A DNA stretch of 50,290 bases from Phycisphaerae bacterium (GCA_020056715.1 JAGVHG010000150.1:1-50290); one strand, 5' to 3'; positions 30,605 to 39,732 are shown, counted from the first letter of the stretch. Notes: generated by a model not told the origin, from the sequence alone. A program made the numbers and translations.

Positions 30605-32653
30605 CTATTCAGCAGACCTTGGCCTTCTCGGACGTTTGCGGGCCGTCTTGCGCCCAGGTCGATACCCAACTATCGGCATTCGCCGCCGGGAGTGAACGTA
30701 GTCGTCGCTCTTGGCTTCAAGGGCCGCGCGGTTCCGGCGGGCGTCGATGGCGGCCTGTAGTGGAGAAGCGGGGATTAGGCAATCGCAGCCGTCGCCGATC
30801 AAGTCCGCTCGCCCGGCTTCGTCTAATGCTCTACGCACTGTGAAATAGTTCTCCGGTTTGAAGAACTGCATCATCGCTCGCTGCACCTTCCGGTCGCGCA
30901 ATCCCTTGGCCACGTGGACTGGCTGCATCGTCATGGGGTCCAGTCCGGTGTGGTACATACACGCTGCAATGTCGAACGGCGCCGGAATGAAATCCTGCAC
31001 CTGCTCAGGCTTGTAGCCGTTCTTCTTCAGAAACACTGCAAGATCGATCATGGCATTCAGATCAGAACCAGGGTGGGCGGAGATGAAATAGGGAACCAGG
31101 TATTGTTCTTTCCCCGCTTTCTTCGACTGAACTTTGAACTGTCGATCGAAATCCTGAAACGTCGTCGGCGCGGGACGCTTCATCTTCGCCAATGTATCCG
31201 AGTCGGTATGTTCCTGCGCGACTTTCAAATGCCCGCCGACATGATGCGCGGTGAGTTCCCTCATATATTCCGGCGACAGTCGCGCCAAATCCATCCGTAC
31301 GCCGCTGGCGACGAGCACTTTGCGAATGCCCTTTTGCTTTCGCGCTTCGCGCATGACTTCGATGAGTGGGCCATGATCTGTGCCCAGCAGTGGGCAGATT
31401 TTGGGATGTACGCAAGACAGTCGTCTGCAAATGGCTTCGATCTCCGGGCGGACGCAGCGCATCTCATACATATTCGCCGTCGGCCCACCAATGTCGCTCA
31501 CAATACCCTTGGTGTCCTCGCGCAATCCCAGTTCACGTACCTCGCGAACAATGGATTCCTTGCTCCGTGATTGGATGATCCGCCCCTGGTGGGTAGTGAT
31601 GGAACAATACGTGCATCCTCCAAAACACCCCCGCATAATGACCACAGAGTCCTTCACTACCTGATATGCGGGAATGGGTTCCTTATAGCTAGGATGCGGG
31701 CGGCGCGTATAAGGCAAGTCGTAGAAGAAATCCATATTCTGCTGCGACTCAGGCAAAGGCGGTGGAGTACACACGATGGCCTGACGGTCGTGCCATTGCA
31801 CAAGCGTCTTGGCGTTATAGGGATTCGTTTCCAGGTGAATGCGCCGCGTAGCTTCGGCGAATTTGCATTTATCGGTTTTCACTTCCTCGTATGATGGAAG
31901 CACGATGACGGGCCCGTCGCTTTCGCTCCGGGTTCGGATCGCTTCGGACTCCGCGGCGCCCAATGCATAGGCAACTCCGCGCATCTCGCGCAAGTCTGTC
32001 ACAGTCTGCCCAGAGCGCAGTCGCCTCGCGATTTCCACAATGGTCGACTCGCCCATTCCAAACGCCACCAAATCGGCCTTAGCGTCCAAGAGGATGGACC
32101 GCCGAACCGTATCGCTCCAATAGTCATAGTGCGCGAGTCGTCGCAAACTCGCCTCTACGCCGCCTGCGATGATCGGCACACCCTTATACGCCTCGCGCGC
32201 TCGTTGGCAGTACGCCAGCGTTGCCCGATCGGGCCGCAGTCCGATCCGCCCGCCCGGGGAGTAGGCGTCGTCGTTGCGTACTTTTCGGTTGGCCGTGTAG
32301 TGGTTGATCATCGAGTCCATGTTTCCGGCGCTGATTGCAAAGAACAGCTTAGGCCGGCCAAACGTTTTCCAGGGTTCACTCGAATGCCAATCCGGCTGTG
32401 CCACAATGCCGACCCGAAAGCCGTTGGATTCGAGCACTCGACCGAGGATGGCCATCGCGAAGCTCGGATGATCGACGTACGCATCGCCGGTGACGAAAAC
32501 CACGTCCATCTCGTCCCAACCGCGCGCTTGTGCTTCCTCCATGTTCATTGGCAGCGGCGCGGACGAGACGCGTTCGGGAAGTCCAAGACGCACAAACGTG
32601 GTGCTGCTGCAAGCCCCAGGCGTGGGGCGCGAAAGCGGTATGTTGGTGACCAT
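30605..32653 (-). CDS. YgiQ family radical SAM protein
   Basis: 682 residues, normal for the family. The N-terminal part ([52 protein letters not shown]) is a B12-binding-like domain typical of YgiQ. The radical SAM cluster motif [16 protein letters not shown] lies near residues 340-355 (CxxxCxxC ligands for the 4Fe-4S cluster). The following conserved blocks [15 protein letters not shown] and [20 protein letters not shown] match the family, as does the C-terminal [19 protein letters not shown]. The reaction is not established for this family. A basic tail ([12 protein letters not shown]) ends the protein. Confidence 0.92.
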   Translation of the reverse strand: MVTNIPLSRPTPGACSSTTFVRLGLPERVSSAPLPMNMEEAQARGWDEMDVVFVTGDAYVDHPSFAMAILGRVLESNGFRVGIVAQPDWHSSEPWKTFGRPKLFFAISAGNMDSMINHYTANRKVRNDDAYSPGGRIGLRPDRATLAYCQRAREAYKGVPIIAGGVEASLRRLAHYDYWSDTVRRSILLDAKADLVAFGMGESTIVEIARRLRSGQTVTDLREMRGVAYALGAAESEAIRTRSESDGPVIVLPSYEEVKTDKCKFAEATRRIHLETNPYNAKTLVQWHDRQAIVCTPPPLPESQQNMDFFYDLPYTRRPHPSYKEPIPAYQVVKDSVVIMRGCFGGCTYCSITTHQGRIIQSRSKESIVREVRELGLREDTKGIVSDIGGPTANMYEMRCVRPEIEAICRRLSCVHPKICPLLGTDHGPLIEVMREARKQKGIRKVLVASGVRMDLARLSPEYMRELTAHHVGGHLKVAQEHTDSDTLAKMKRPAPTTFQDFDRQFKVQSKKAGKEQYLVPYFISAHPGSDLNAMIDLAVFLKKNGYKPEQVQDFIPAPFDIAACMYHTGLDPMTMQPVHVAKGLRDRKVQRAMMQFFKPENYFTVRRALDEAGRADLIGDGCDCLIPASPLQAAIDARRNRAALEAKSDDYVHSRRRMPIVGYRPGRKTARKRPRRPRSAE

Positions 32654-32869
32654 GTTGATCCTTTCGAGGCCGATCCGTCCGTCACCCCGTTTCGCCGGGA
32701 TCAGGACTCGCGGAAAGGCTCTTTGGGGCAGCAGTATCGGCTGCCGAAGAACTCCGCGCGCATTTTAGCACAATTCTCTACGTTCACCAAGCCCCATGTT
32801 TTTGACAGCGCCTATGGGTGGACCTATGCTGTTGCTGGATGACATCTACCGTTGGTTTGGAGTTTTATC

Positions 32870-34033
32870 GTGCCTGACACAAAAACGCCGGATTTCTACA
32901 ACATCGACTCGCTACTCACCGACGACGAGCGGCAAGTGCGTGACACCGTCGCCCGCTTCGTTGACGACCGCGTCCTGCCCATCATCGCCGACTGCTTCGA
33001 GCACGAGCGCTTCCCCACGGAGCTTATCCCCGAAATGGCCGAGTTAGGCTTGTTCGGACCGACCTTGAAGGACTACGGCTGCGCGGGCCTCAACAACGTC
33101 GCCTACGGCCTAATCATGCAGGAGTTGGAACGCGGCGACAGCGGCATCCGCAGCTTCGCCTCCGTCCAGAGCGGCCTGGTGATGTACCCGATTCATACCT
33201 ACGGGTCGGATGAGCAGAAGAACCGGTGGCTTCCGCAGATGGCCAAAGCCAAAGCGATCGGCTGCTTCGGGCTCACCGAACCCGACGGCGGCAGTGATCC
33301 CGGCACCATGAAGACGCGGGCCGAGAAGAAGGGTGGCGACTGGGTGCTCAATGGCGCCAAAATGTGGATCACCAGCGGCTCCGTGGCCGAGGTGGCCGTC
33401 GTCTGGGTCATGACCGAGCACGGCGTCCGCGGGTTCTTGGTCGAAAAGGGCATCCCCGGCTATACGACCCGCGACATCCCGCACAAGTTTTCGTTACGAG
33501 CGTCGGTGACGAGTGAACTCTTTTTCGACAACTGCCGCATCCCGGAGTCCAACCGCTTGCCGAAGGCCGAAGGACTCGGCGCCCCGCTGAGTTGCCTCAC
33601 CCAGGCGCGATACGGCATCGCCTGGGGCGGAGTCGGCGCCGCGATTGCGTGCTACCGTGAGACCCTGGAGTTCTGCCGCCAGCGAATCTTGTTCGGCTCG
33701 CCGCTCATCAACAAACAGCATATGCAAGTCCGCCTAGCCGACATTCTTCGCCGGATCACGCTAGGCCAGCTTCTCGCCCTGCAACTGGGCCGCCTCAAGG
33801 ACGAAGGCACGATGCACCACACGCAGGTCTCGATGGCCAAGTGGAACAACGTGCGAATGGGCCTGGACGTCGCCCGCGAATGCCGCGACATCCTCGGTGC
33901 GGGCGGAATCAGCGTCGAATGCTGCCCCGTCCGCCACATGCTCAACCTCGAAAGCGTCATCACCTACGAGGGCACGGAGACCATTCATCAACTCATCGTC
34001 GGCCGCGAAATCACCGGCGTGGCGGCATTCTAA
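32870..34033 (+). CDS. Acyl-CoA dehydrogenase, glutaryl-CoA dehydrogenase-like
   Basis: 387 residues from GTG 32870 (GGAG 7 nt upstream); TTG 32852 is the other start. FAD flavoenzyme that introduces a double bond into an acyl-CoA. LTDDERQVRDTVARFVDDRV, GCAGLNNVAYGLIMQELERG, IGCFGLTEPDGGSDPGTMKT, WVLNGAKMWITSGSVAEVAV and CRQRILFGSPLINKQHMQVR are typical, and TYEGTETIHQLIVGREITG holds the catalytic Glu (YEGT). The TQARYGIAWGGVGAAIACY block resembles glutaryl-CoA dehydrogenases most. Alone in its locus, so the pathway (lysine/tryptophan breakdown or other) is inferred only. Confidence 0.93.
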   Translation: MPDTKTPDFYNIDSLLTDDERQVRDTVARFVDDRVLPIIADCFEHERFPTELIPEMAELGLFGPTLKDYGCAGLNNVAYGLIMQELERGDSGIRSFASVQSGLVMYPIHTYGSDEQKNRWLPQMAKAKAIGCFGLTEPDGGSDPGTMKTRAEKKGGDWVLNGAKMWITSGSVAEVAVVWVMTEHGVRGFLVEKGIPGYTTRDIPHKFSLRASVTSELFFDNCRIPESNRLPKAEGLGAPLSCLTQARYGIAWGGVGAAIACYRETLEFCRQRILFGSPLINKQHMQVRLADILRRITLGQLLALQLGRLKDEGTMHHTQVSMAKWNNVRMGLDVARECRDILGAGGISVECCPVRHMLNLESVITYEGTETIHQLIVGREITGVAAF

Positions 34034-34105
34034 TCGCCGCTGGAGCGGGCTCGAGCCCGAGAAAATGACGGTCCCGATTCCGGTGGTATGGTCGTGAATT
34101 TGTTG

Positions 34106-34111
34106 TATAAT
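34106..34111 (+). promoter_or_regulatory. Possible -10 box upstream of the small orphan gene
   Basis: A perfect TATAAT 24 bp before the ATG at 34135. No good -35 is seen at the usual distance, so this is weak. Confidence 0.25.
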
Positions 34112-34134
34112 GCAGCATTGACGGAGACTATCAT

Positions 34135-34404
34135 ATGATGACGGCGGCGAACATTCGCAAGCACTTGGTCCGGAAGCCCTTCCAGCCGTTTCGCATTTGG
34201 CTATCGGATGGACACAGCCTCGACGTCCGACACCCCGACATGTGTATGGTTGCGCCGAACACGGTCTATGTCGGGATGCCTCACCCCGATGAGGAGGGGC
34301 TTGTCGTTCAGATAACCGACTGCGCGATGCTTCACGTCACTCGTATCGAGCCGATCAACGGAAAGCCGGTCAACGCCAGGCACACGCGACGGCGACAACC
34401 GTGA
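34135..34404 (+). CDS. Small orphan protein, family A (copy 1)
   Basis: 89 residues, function unknown. It is clearly related to the 80-residue protein encoded at 38441-38683: both have an N-terminal helix, then KPFQPFRIWLSDGHSLDVRH versus EPFQPIRLHLTNGLTFDIRH, then a loop with TVYVG/SVFVG, a strand with CAMLHV/CDLLHV and the end RIEPINGKPV/ALEPINGQSV. The pattern suggests a compact beta-rich fold. No signal peptide or membrane segment. Its stop overlaps the GTG of a broken CopG-type antitoxin gene (GTGA), as in coupled two-gene modules. Confidence 0.65.
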   Translation: MMTAANIRKHLVRKPFQPFRIWLSDGHSLDVRHPDMCMVAPNTVYVGMPHPDEEGLVVQITDCAMLHVTRIEPINGKPVNARHTRRRQP

Positions 34405-34652
34405 AAGATCGAGTGCCGGGTTTTCGCAACGAGTTGGAAGAGGCGAAGTTTTGAGATACCCACGACACGACCGACTTCCGTACGGACCTTGAGGAGCACC
34501 AAGAAACGGTTTTCGTTCGTCCCGAAATCGGGCTGATCGAGGTGCCGGCTTCCACGTGGAAACGACTCCTCCACGAAGCACGGCGACGCCGTTCTACACC
34601 GCAACGACTGGTGCAACGATGGTTGCAACAGAAGCTGACTGGCCCCAAGTAA
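34401..34652 (+). pseudogene. CopG-type antitoxin gene with an in-frame stop
   Basis: From GTG 34401 the frame reads GFRNELEEAKF, then TGA (34452-34454), then DTHDTTDF, FVRPEIGLIEVPASTWKRLL, HEARRRRSTPQRLVQRWLQQ and a stop at 34650. CopG-like antitoxins of the BrnA-related type carry an F-x-S/N-E-x-EEA-x-FW-x-THD motif; here the Trp codon of that motif has become TGA. The rest is intact in one frame, including the C-terminal ribbon-helix-helix-like part. TGA is used as a stop elsewhere in the window, so this is a disabled gene or a sequence error. No toxin gene is adjacent. Confidence 0.65.
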
Positions 34653-35175
34653 TCGGGCCTGGGAGGGGTGATCGAAGCGTCCTCACGGGCTGACCTGGGA
34701 TAAGTTGGTCGGGTACGAAGGCGCAGGGACGGCTCACCAGTTCAACCTTGGCCGCGAAACAACCTGCGTCGCGGCGTTCTGAAATATACATCCTGTAGAT
34801 CTCAGATTTGTGATCTGGGCTCTGGTCGTACCGTCCGACGTCTTGGCGTGTTTCCCTGCTATCTTGCTATCGCTGCTTTTCGGCGTCACACCTCGTTGCT
34901 TTGTGACTTCGCTTCCTCGCTGTAGTGAAGTAGATTATCCCTCAATACCATCTCAAAATCAGCCCTGGCGGGGTCAAAAACACGGTTTGAGCCTTTAAGA
35001 AATGGCTTCGTTTTGGCTTCGTCTCACGAGATTCGGGGTGTGGTTGACAAGTCCGCCTAGGACGAGGAGACTACAAGGCTCGGTCGGCCGCAAGGAGTGT
35101 CCCTAAGAATAGGCGAACACCGTGAGGTCGAGTTGGCGTGTGACGAACTGGCCCACAAGGGCGGAGTGATTACGA
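34653..35175. other. Long leader/intergenic region before rplU
   Basis: 523 bases without a supported gene. A TTGACA at 35044-35049 is present but no -10 fits at 17 bp. AGATCT.../...GATCTGG partial dyad near 34796-34818. Nothing else recognised. Confidence 0.4.
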
Positions 35176-35493
35176 ATGTACGCGATTATCAGCGACGGGG
35201 CTCATCAATACCGGGTCGAACTAGGGACCATTTTCGACGTCGAGCGCAAAGACTTGGCCGACGATGCGACAACCATCGAGTTCGACCGCATTCTAATGGT
35301 CGGCGATCATCCCGACGGCACGAAGATCGGCCAGCCGATCGTGGCCGGTGCGAGAGTCATCGCCACCTTGATGGGCGAGCACAAGGCCCCCAAGGTCGAG
35401 ATCCGCAAGTTCAATCGCCGCAAAGGCTACTCCCTTCACAAAGGGCATCGCCAGAAGTATTTGAAAGTCAAGGTCGAGAAGATCGAGGCCTAA
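35176..35493 (+). CDS. rplU: 50S ribosomal protein L21
   Basis: 105 residues, normal length. MYAIISDGAHQYRVELGTIF, VERKDLADDATTIEFDRILM, GARVIATLMGEHKAPKVEIR and FNRRKGYSLHKGHRQKYLKV KVEKI are typical; the last block is the L21 signature where the usual KRRKxxxxxxGHRQ pattern is kept. Binds 23S rRNA together with L20. In most bacteria rpmA (L27) follows directly; here the next gene is a cysteine desulfurase on the opposite strand, so the rplU-rpmA pair is split. Confidence 0.94.
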   Translation: MYAIISDGAHQYRVELGTIFDVERKDLADDATTIEFDRILMVGDHPDGTKIGQPIVAGARVIATLMGEHKAPKVEIRKFNRRKGYSLHKGHRQKYLKVKVEKIEA

Positions 35494-35509
35494 GACGCGG
35501 TCGGCGAGT

Positions 35510-36676
35510 TCAGCCGACGATCTCTCTCAGCGCGGCGATCAATTGGTCAATTTCGGCTTCGGTTGTACTCCATCCGAGCGAGATGCGGATTGTCCCATCC
35601 GGGAAGGTGCCCAGCGCCTGGTGAGCGTACGGCGCGCAGTGAAGGCCCGCGCGGACCGCGATACCGAACGACTCGTCGAGGATCGCCGCCGCGTCCACCG
35701 GCGCGAGGCCGTCAATCACTAGGGAGAGCAAGCCGACACGACGTGAGAGCGGTGTGTCGCCGATGATCCGTACCTTGTCGTACCCTTCAACTCCTCGAAT
35801 GATTCGGTCAAGCAGCATTCGCTCATGCTCAAGGGTTTGTTTTGGGGTCAACCCATCGAGTGCGGCGTTGAGTCCCGCCAAGCCGGCGGTGTTGGGCGAG
35901 CCGGCTTCGAGCCGCGTGGGGAACTCCTCGGGTTGGGTGGGATAAATGGAATCAGCCCCCGTTCCGCCTTCACGCCACGGGCACACCTCCGCCGGTTTTC
36001 CTACGTAAAGGGCACCCGTTCCCGATGGTCCCAGGAGCGACTTGTGGCATGGAAAAGCGAGCATGTCGATGTGCATGGCCTTGATGTCGATGTCCACCAC
36101 ACCTGCTGTTTGGGCGGCATCGACGAGGAACAGCAGATCGTGCTCCTGAGCGATGCGGCCCAACTCGGCCAAGGGTTGGATGATCCCGGTGACGTTGCTC
36201 GCGTGGACCGTTGTGACCAATCGCGTGGCGGGTGTGATCGCCTTGCGGACGGAGTCGGGATCGATACAGCCGTCACCGGCGACCGGTACGCGGGTCAAGG
36301 TGATGAACTTTCGTGCGGCCATCGCTTCGAGGGGCCGGGAGACACTGTTATGGTCAAGTTGGTTGCAGATTACGTGGTCGCCGTCACGAACTGATCCCTT
36401 GAGTGCCATGTTCAGTGCGTCGGTGCCGTTGAGGCAATGGATGATCCGTTTCGGGTCGTCGGCGTTGATAAGACGGGCGAGCTTCAAACGGACGTCGCGT
36501 ACGATCCGCTCCGCGGCGACGGCTTGTCGATACCCACTCCGACCAGGGCTGCCGCCGTCCTCGGCCATGAAGCGGACCATCTCGTCGATGACCCGCTGCG
36601 GCTTGGGCCAACTCGTCGAGGCGTTGTCGAGGTAAACAGTAGGACGTATCTTGTTTGTCAAATCCTTTGTGAGCAT
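35510..36676 (-). CDS. Aminotransferase class V, cysteine desulfurase / SufS-like
   Basis: 388 residues from ATG 36676; GTG 36700 is also open. PLP enzyme of the NifS/SufS superfamily. VYLDNASTSWPKPQRVIDEM, GRSGYRQAVAAERIVRDVRL, RIIHCLNGTDALNMALKG, VICNQLDHNSVSRPLEAMAA, TVHASNVTGIIQPLAELG, LFLVDAAQTAGVVDIDIKA and FPCHKSLLGPSGTGALYVG (PLP Lys in CHK) are present, and a Cys in GLHCAPYAHQALG sits where the sulfur-carrying cysteine of this subgroup lies. It most resembles the subgroup of cysteine desulfurase family proteins of about 380 residues. Sulfur acceptor unknown. Another desulfurase gene lies upstream on the same strand. Confidence 0.85.
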   Translation of the reverse strand: MLTKDLTNKIRPTVYLDNASTSWPKPQRVIDEMVRFMAEDGGSPGRSGYRQAVAAERIVRDVRLKLARLINADDPKRIIHCLNGTDALNMALKGSVRDGDHVICNQLDHNSVSRPLEAMAARKFITLTRVPVAGDGCIDPDSVRKAITPATRLVTTVHASNVTGIIQPLAELGRIAQEHDLLFLVDAAQTAGVVDIDIKAMHIDMLAFPCHKSLLGPSGTGALYVGKPAEVCPWREGGTGADSIYPTQPEEFPTRLEAGSPNTAGLAGLNAALDGLTPKQTLEHERMLLDRIIRGVEGYDKVRIIGDTPLSRRVGLLSLVIDGLAPVDAAAILDESFGIAVRAGLHCAPYAHQALGTFPDGTIRISLGWSTTEAEIDQLIAALREIVG

Positions 36677-36801
36677 AGTCCGTATTCTGCATAACGCCAC
36701 CCGAGCGGCGGCTGTCCATACCGAATATTTCGTAGGCGTTGTCAGACAAGGAGTTACGATTTGACGGTTTTGATGCCACAGCTATCGTCTCCGAGCCGTG
36801 A

Positions 36802-37200
36802 TTGTGGTTCTCGGAGACTGTGAAATGGGCCCGATATGTATCTTGGTGCTATTCCTCCGCGGGGTTCTTCGTGACCGAACAGAACTCGCGGCGGAGAATC
36901 TCGCGCATTGATAACAACTCGCTCTTCGCGTTCGTGGTGCTCCGTCATGATCGACGCCACGTCGTTCACTTCAGCGTCACGGCTCATCCGACAGCGGAGT
37001 GGACCGCGCAACAGATCGTTGAAGCTCTCCCGTTCAACGAGACGCCGCGCTTCCTGCTTCGCGATCGTGACTCGATCGAAGGTGAGTCCTTCCAACGTCG
37101 AGTCAAGCACATGGACCTCGAAGAAGTCGTGTGTGCGCCCAAGTCTCCCTGGCAGAATCCGTATTGCGAACGGCTCATCGGATCAATCCGTCGCATAGAC
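36802..37200 (+). pseudogene. Integrase-core transposase remnant (IS481/IS3-like)
   Basis: The frame holds the rve-type integrase core without its N-terminal DNA-binding domain: LFAFVVLRHDRRHVVHFSVT, PTAEWTAQQIVEAL, RFLLRDRDSIEGESFQRRVK and VCAPKSPWQNPYCERLIGSI. The second Asp (RDRD) and the Glu region (NPYCERLIGSIRR) are visible. Similarity stops after SIRR, where the frame runs into the end of the neighbouring desulfurase gene. A truncated insertion between two desulfurase genes. Confidence 0.75.
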
Positions 37201-37220
37201 AAGAGACCCTGTCGCCGATT

Positions 37221-38363
37221 TCAACGAGCGCCGAGCACCGCAAGCCGTGACAACAGTTCGGGCAGCATCGAAACCACATGATCGATCTCCTCACGCGTGT
37301 TGAAGCGCGAAAGGCTAAAGCGAATCGCCCCGTGAGCGACACGCTCCTCGATGCCCATCGCTTTCAGCACGTGCGATGGCTCCAACGACCCGCTGCTGCA
37401 CGCCGCCCCGCTGGAGGCGCAGATGCCAGCTTCGCTCAACAAAATCAGGATCGCTTCCGACTCCAGGCCCTCAAAGGCGATGTTGGACGTGTTGTAGATC
37501 CGCTCCGCGCCTTGGCCGGTGACGTAGGCGTACGGGATGCTTGCTCGGACTCCGCACTCAAATTCATCGCGAACCCGACGAACGTACTCCGTGGTCTGTG
37601 CATGATCGCGCACGGCGATTTCGGACGCGACGCCCATGCCCACGATCCCCTCGACATTCTCCGTCCCGCCGCGAAGAAGCCGCTCCTGACTGCCGCCAAG
37701 GATCAGCGGCTCGATCCGCGTCCGCCGCCGAACGTACAGCGCCCCGACTCCTTTGGGACCGTGGAACTTGTGCCCGGCGATACTGATGAGCTGAACCGGC
37801 CACGAAGCGGCATCGATGGCGACCTTCCCCGCCGACTGCACCGCGTCAACATGGATGGGCACGCCTTTCTGAGCGGCAACGGCGGCGAGACGCGGCACAT
37901 CGAACATAACGCCGGTCTCGTTGTTGGCGTGAATGAGGGAAACGAGGGCGGTTTGATCGGTGATCTTATCGGCCCACTCGGCCTCGTTGATTCGGCCCTC
38001 ATGATCCACGCCGATGTAATCGACGGTGTAGCCCTCGGCGGCCAACTGCTCGGCCACGCGAAGAACGGCGGAGTGTTCGACGGCCGTGGTGACGAAGCGG
38101 CGTCGATGGGAATGGATACGCAGCCCGCCGCGAATGGCGAGGTTGATGCTCTCCGTGCCGCCGCTGGTGAAAATGATCTCCTTGGGTGAGGCCGCCAAAA
38201 GCTGGGCGACTTTTTCACGGGCGCATTCGACCTTGTGTCGCACCGTCTGCCCGAATTGATGCACGCTCGAAGGATTCGCGTAGGCGTCGTGCAGACAAAC
38301 GCGCATCGCCTCGATAACTTCAGGAAGCGGCTGAGTGGTCGCGTTGTTGTCTAAGTAAATCAT
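37221..38363 (-). CDS. Cysteine desulfurase, NifS/IscS type
   Basis: 380 residues from ATG 38363. Takes sulfur from cysteine for iron-sulfur clusters and thiolated tRNA. MIYLDNNATTQPLPEVIEAM, NPSSVHQFGQTVRHKVECAR, EIIFTSGGTESINLAIRG, VTTAVEHSAVL, LIHANNETGVMFDV, VPIHVDAVQSAGKVAID, SIAGHKFHGPKGVGALYVRR (PLP Lys in GHKFHGPKG) and the active-site loop GICASSGAACSSGSLEPSHV, where the Cys of SGAACSSG carries the persulfide, are all complete. The frame extends upstream to 38504 over the next gene but without family content. Confidence 0.95.
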   Translation of the reverse strand: MIYLDNNATTQPLPEVIEAMRVCLHDAYANPSSVHQFGQTVRHKVECAREKVAQLLAASPKEIIFTSGGTESINLAIRGGLRIHSHRRRFVTTAVEHSAVLRVAEQLAAEGYTVDYIGVDHEGRINEAEWADKITDQTALVSLIHANNETGVMFDVPRLAAVAAQKGVPIHVDAVQSAGKVAIDAASWPVQLISIAGHKFHGPKGVGALYVRRRTRIEPLILGGSQERLLRGGTENVEGIVGMGVASEIAVRDHAQTTEYVRRVRDEFECGVRASIPYAYVTGQGAERIYNTSNIAFEGLESEAILILLSEAGICASSGAACSSGSLEPSHVLKAMGIEERVAHGAIRFSLSRFNTREEIDHVVSMLPELLSRLAVLGAR

Positions 38364-38440
38364 GGCCTGTCCCACGTTCCTACGAGATTGTACACCCAAA
38401 GCGGGCGAGTGACGGCTCCTGCAAAGGGAGGAGGGGCGGG

Positions 38441-38683
38441 CTATTTTTTGGGAACGGACTGGCCGTTGATCGGTTCCAGTGCAACGACGTGGAGAAGATC
38501 GCACTGAATCATGCGGTCGGGGATTTCGTCATCCCCGGAAGACTGTCCTACGAAAACGCTGGTCCGGGTCAGGGCGGCGAATTCCTGGTGGCGGATGTCG
38601 AAGGTTAGCCCGTTGGTTAAATGAAGACGGATCGGCTGAAACGGCTCGCGCCGTAAGGCCTCTTGGAGTTCGATTAAACGCAT
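38441..38683 (-). CDS. Small orphan protein, family A (copy 2)
   Basis: 80 residues, function unknown. Related to the protein at 34135-34404 (shared PFQPxRxxLxxGxxxDxRH near residues 14-32, a TxVxVG strand and an EPINGxxV ending). MRLIELQEALRREPFQPIRL, LTNGLTFDIRHQEFAAL, RTSVFVGQSSGDDEIPDRMI and QCDLLHVVALEPINGQSVPK. Predicted cytoplasmic. It lies directly upstream of the NifS-type desulfurase on the same strand (gap 77 bp). GGAGGT precedes the ATG closely, supporting translation. Confidence 0.7.
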   Translation of the reverse strand: MRLIELQEALRREPFQPIRLHLTNGLTFDIRHQEFAALTRTSVFVGQSSGDDEIPDRMIQCDLLHVVALEPINGQSVPKK

Positions 38684-38761
38684 ACTGACCTCCTTGTTGG
38701 AAGCATACAGATCGAAATATCAGATGTCAACGCACTTTCGAGGGTGCTCCGGTTTGCGCAA

Positions 38762-38830
38762 CCGAAGATCGAAGTCCGAAGATCGAACCATGAGTTCCAT
38801 CCGGTCTGTGATCTTCCATCTTCGATCCTC
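38762..38830. repeat. CCGAAGATCGAA direct and inverted repeat cluster
   Basis: CCGAAGATCGAA occurs twice in tandem (38762-38773 and 38776-38787) and its partial complement ATCTTCCATCTTCGAT follows at 38811-38826, so a loose hairpin can form between the small orphan gene and rsmA. The same GCGAAGATCGAAGT motif occurs just after tRNA-Gln, near 17972. Confidence 0.4.
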
Positions 38831-38868
38831 ACGTCCAGGCCCGTCGCTCGCGCTCCGGGTTCGGACTT

Positions 38869-39732
38869 TCACAGGCTAGCTTGGAAAATCGCTAACCATT
38901 CCGCCACGGGAACCTGCTCGGGACGACGAGCGGCATCGCACGCTCCGCAAACGCTGTCCAACGCGGATTCATCGAGCACGTATGCGAAAGCCGAGCGCAG
39001 CGTCTTTCGCCGATGCTCAAAGGCGCCGCGCACCAGCGCGGCGAAACGCGCGACCTCATCAATCTCCGCGAACGGCGAGTGCCGGACAAACATTTTCAGC
39101 ATGACGGAATCAACCTGCGGCCGGGGCCAGAACGCTTGGGGACCGATGCGGGCGACGGTTTCGATCGTGCAAAGGGTCTGGGCGATGATGCTGAGGGGAC
39201 CATAAGCCTTGCAGTTCGGGCCGGCCATGATGCGTTCGCCGACCTCGGCCTGCACCGTGAAACAGAGGCGACGCACCTGCGGAAAGTCAACCAGTAGATT
39301 CATCACCAGGGGAGTGGCGGATTGATAGGGAAGATTGGCCACAAGTTTCACGCACCCTTCGCGCGGAGCGAAGAACTTTCGGATTTCGTCCGCGACCTCC
39401 GGCATGATGAGGTGCTTGGTGTGCAGGATGTCGCCCTGGAGGAGCGTGACGTTTCCAACGTCGCGAAAGCGGTCCTCGAGAAGCGTAGCCAAGTTGCGGT
39501 CGATTTCGACGGCAAGGACGTGACCGGCGTGTAGGATGAGCAAATCGGTCAGCCCGCCGGTGCCAGGGCCGACCTCGAGTATCAGGTCGTCCGGCGACAC
39601 TTCCGCGGACTCGACCAGGCGGCGCATCAGGTTGCCGTCGATCAGGAAGTGCTGCCCAAACCGCTTGCGAGGATGCAGGCCTGCGGCGGCCAAGGTCTGC
39701 TCGATCTCGCGTTTGGTTTGAACGTGTTCCAT
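38869..39732 (-). CDS. rsmA: 16S rRNA (adenine1518-N6/adenine1519-N6)-dimethyltransferase
   Basis: Also called KsgA; dimethylates two adenines at the 3' end of 16S rRNA as a late check of 30S assembly. 287 residues, normal. HPRKRFGQHFLIDGNLMRRL is the family's N-terminal signature, followed by the SAM-binding loop ILEVGPGTGGLTDLL, VLAVEIDRNLATLLEDRF, LLQGDI, the catalytic KLVANLPYQSATPLVMNLL (NLPY) and the C-terminal FWPRPQVDSVMLKM and RRKTLRSAF. No clear ribosome site precedes the ATG. Confidence 0.95.
   Translation of the reverse strand: MEHVQTKREIEQTLAAAGLHPRKRFGQHFLIDGNLMRRLVESAEVSPDDLILEVGPGTGGLTDLLILHAGHVLAVEIDRNLATLLEDRFRDVGNVTLLQGDILHTKHLIMPEVADEIRKFFAPREGCVKLVANLPYQSATPLVMNLLVDFPQVRRLCFTVQAEVGERIMAGPNCKAYGPLSIIAQTLCTIETVARIGPQAFWPRPQVDSVMLKMFVRHSPFAEIDEVARFAALVRGAFEHRRKTLRSAFAYVLDESALDSVCGACDAARRPEQVPVAEWLAIFQASL

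Noticed and set aside
34452-34454. TGA read as tryptophan (recoded genome)
   Set aside because: TGA ends several genes in the window at the expected family length, for example the LolA-like gene and rsmA, so the standard code applies.
35044-35072. Promoter of rplU at TTGACA 35044
   Set aside because: No acceptable -10 box at 16-18 bp; kept only as a note.
37278-38189. Plus-strand open frame (303 codons) across the NifS gene
   Set aside because: Antisense to a complete cysteine desulfurase; no ribosome site and no family features.
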